DNA of 7,617 bases. Origin: Candidatus Omnitrophota bacterium (lineage in GTDB: Bacteria; Omnitrophota; Gorgyraeia; Duberdicusellales; 4484-171). The notes below the pieces were generated by a model. That model did not search any database and was not told where the DNA came from. It saw nothing but the letters and a program-made list of their open reading frames with translations. The translations under genes were made by a program, and so were the position numbers. Below, one piece after another: positions 6,524-7,617 of this stretch. The stretch covers positions 1 through 7,617 of the forward strand of contig JAUVUO010000059.1 in the NCBI GenBank assembly GCA_030601015.1, given 5' to 3'. Each line of letters starts with the position of its first letter. The first letter of the stretch is position 1.

Positions 6524-7617
6524 ATGAGAACCAAAAGAAAACTTAATTTGTGGGATATATTTTGTATATCTACCGGTGCTATGATTTCTTCAGGACTCTT
6601 TATCCTCCCTGTTATAGCGTATAAGTATACTGGCCCTTCTATGATAATATCCTATTTAATTGCAGGGGTGTTAATGATACCTTCTGTTTTATCCAAATCA
6701 GAGCTGCTGACAGCTATGCCAAAGAGCGGAGGAACGTATTTTTTTATAGAACGCAGTTTTGGCCCTTTTATGGGTATTTTTGGAGGCCTTTCAAATTGGT
6801 TTGCAATCGCTTTAAAAAGCTCATTTGCTTTAGTTGGTATTGGGATGTTCTTAGAATATTTTGTCCCTTCGGTAGATTATTTTCAAATAAAACTTGTAGC
6901 TGCCTCATTTTGTGTAATTTTTATGTTAATTAACCTTTTTAGTGTTAAAGTGAGTGCCGGATTTCAAAATGTATTGGTAGTTTTTTTGCTTTTTTCTTGT
7001 TTTATGTATATCCTTTTTGGGGTAAAGAAAATTAATTTTGATTATTTTTCTCCTTTTATATCAAACGGTATCAAACCTATATTTTCAGTAGCAGGAATGG
7101 TATTTATATCTTATGGCGGCCTAACTAAAGTTGCTTCGATATCTGAAGATACAGAAAACCCTTCAAAAGTCATTCCTCTAGGTATGTTTTTATCATTTTT
7201 TGTGGTTCAAATAATTTATATTTTATGTGTTTCTATAACAGTAGGTATTTTACCGGCTAAAGAGTTTTTGAGCACACATACACCGTTAACGCAAGGTGCT
7301 TTAAGTTTGGAAGGGGTTTGGTTCGGTATAATTATGTCTTTAGCTGCTATGACAGCTTTTATCAGCACGGCTAATGCAGGAATACTTTCTTCTTCAAGGG
7401 TACCGTCGGCTATGGGAAAAGACGGCCTTCTTCCTTCTAAATTTTCTTTAGTTTTTAAAAAATCCGGTATACCTTATATGTCAGTAATTTCAACCGGTTT
7501 ATTTATGTTGGTACTCATTTTATTTTTAGATTTGGAGAATTTAGTAAAGACCGCGTCGACTCTTATGATAATTTTGTTTATGTTTGTTAATCTTTCGGTA
7601 ATAATAATGAGAGAAAG
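6524..7617 (+). CDS. APC-superfamily amino acid permease, 3' partial
   Basis: A predicted inner-membrane amino acid transporter, open for 364 codons to the window edge with no stop. The N-terminus MRTKRKLNLWD is followed by TM1 with the broken-helix segment TGAMISSGLF (residues 17-26), the usual substrate and ion binding region of the family. About ten hydrophobic segments are visible, near residues 12-33, 37-57, 81-110, 122-142, 147-167, 183-205, 217-241, 266-290, 318-336 and 343-362. Family landmarks include AMPKSGGTYFF (64-74), YGG in TM6 (197-199), SEDTENPSKVIPLG (207-220) and the SSSR...MGKDGLLP stretch (289-304). The pattern resembles the archaeal ApcT-like branch, some members of which carry a C-terminal UspA domain that would lie outside the window. 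Substrate cannot be read from sequence. An in-frame TGA at 6506-6508 leaves ATG 6524 as the only ATG start. No ribosome binding site is visible. It is divergent from rpsU. Confidence 0.93.
   Translation, partial: MRTKRKLNLWDIFCISTGAMISSGLFILPVIAYKYTGPSMIISYLIAGVLMIPSVLSKSELLTAMPKSGGTYFFIERSFGPFMGIFGGLSNWFAIALKSSFALVGIGMFLEYFVPSVDYFQIKLVAASFCVIFMLINLFSVKVSAGFQNVLVVFLLFSCFMYILFGVKKINFDYFSPFISNGIKPIFSVAGMVFISYGGLTKVASISEDTENPSKVIPLGMFLSFFVVQIIYILCVSITVGILPAKEFLSTHTPLTQGALSLEGVWFGIIMSLAAMTAFISTANAGILSSSRVPSAMGKDGLLPSKFSLVFKKSGIPYMSVISTGLFMLVLILFLDLENLVKTASTLMIILFMFVNLSVIIMRE

Noticed and set aside
1..7617. CRISPR array, tRNA, insertion sequence or prophage signals
   Set aside because: No spaced direct repeats, transposase genes, terminal inverted repeats or phage-type proteins were seen.

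Overview
The window is AT-rich chromosomal DNA from a bacterium. It carries a ribosomal protein gene, Shine-Dalgarno sites and Rho-independent terminators. I cannot name the lineage. The divergent AddAB-type proteins, a stand-alone RRM protein beside rpsU, and the low GC would fit an uncultivated or poorly sampled phylum (Omnitrophota-like is a weak guess). Nothing marks it as a phage, plasmid or integrated element.

Layout: (1) 1-2642, + strand: the 3' part of an addA-like gene encoding a UvrD-family helicase fused to a C-terminal RecB-type nuclease. Its 5' end, including the Walker A motif, lies outside the window. (2) 2643-2781: a spacer with a strong intrinsic terminator and a 16-codon micro-ORF. 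(3) 2782-5619, + strand: a complete addB-like gene, with a degenerate helicase fold and a C-terminal nuclease carrying the cysteines of an iron-sulfur cluster. (4) 5620-5871: a non-coding convergent region ending in a terminator that works in both directions, plus an AT-only palindrome. (5) 5872-6357, - strand: a two-gene operon, rpsU (bS21, 52 aa, easily missed) followed by a small RRM RNA-binding protein. (6) 6358-6523: a very AT-rich divergent promoter region. (7) 6524 to the window end, + strand: an APC-family amino acid permease, cut off by the window edge and probably translated from a leaderless or near-leaderless mRNA.

How the genes work together: the AddA- and AddB-like proteins should form one heterodimeric helicase-nuclease that processes double-strand DNA ends for recombination and degrades foreign linear DNA. 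The gene order is A before B, and a terminator separates them. The rpsU-RRM pair belongs to translation and RNA handling and recalls the rbp-rpsU linkage in cyanobacteria. The permease is a separate unit. The most notable single observation is a run of nine G inside addA, a possible slippage (phase-variation) site. I found no clear evidence of a wholly new system.
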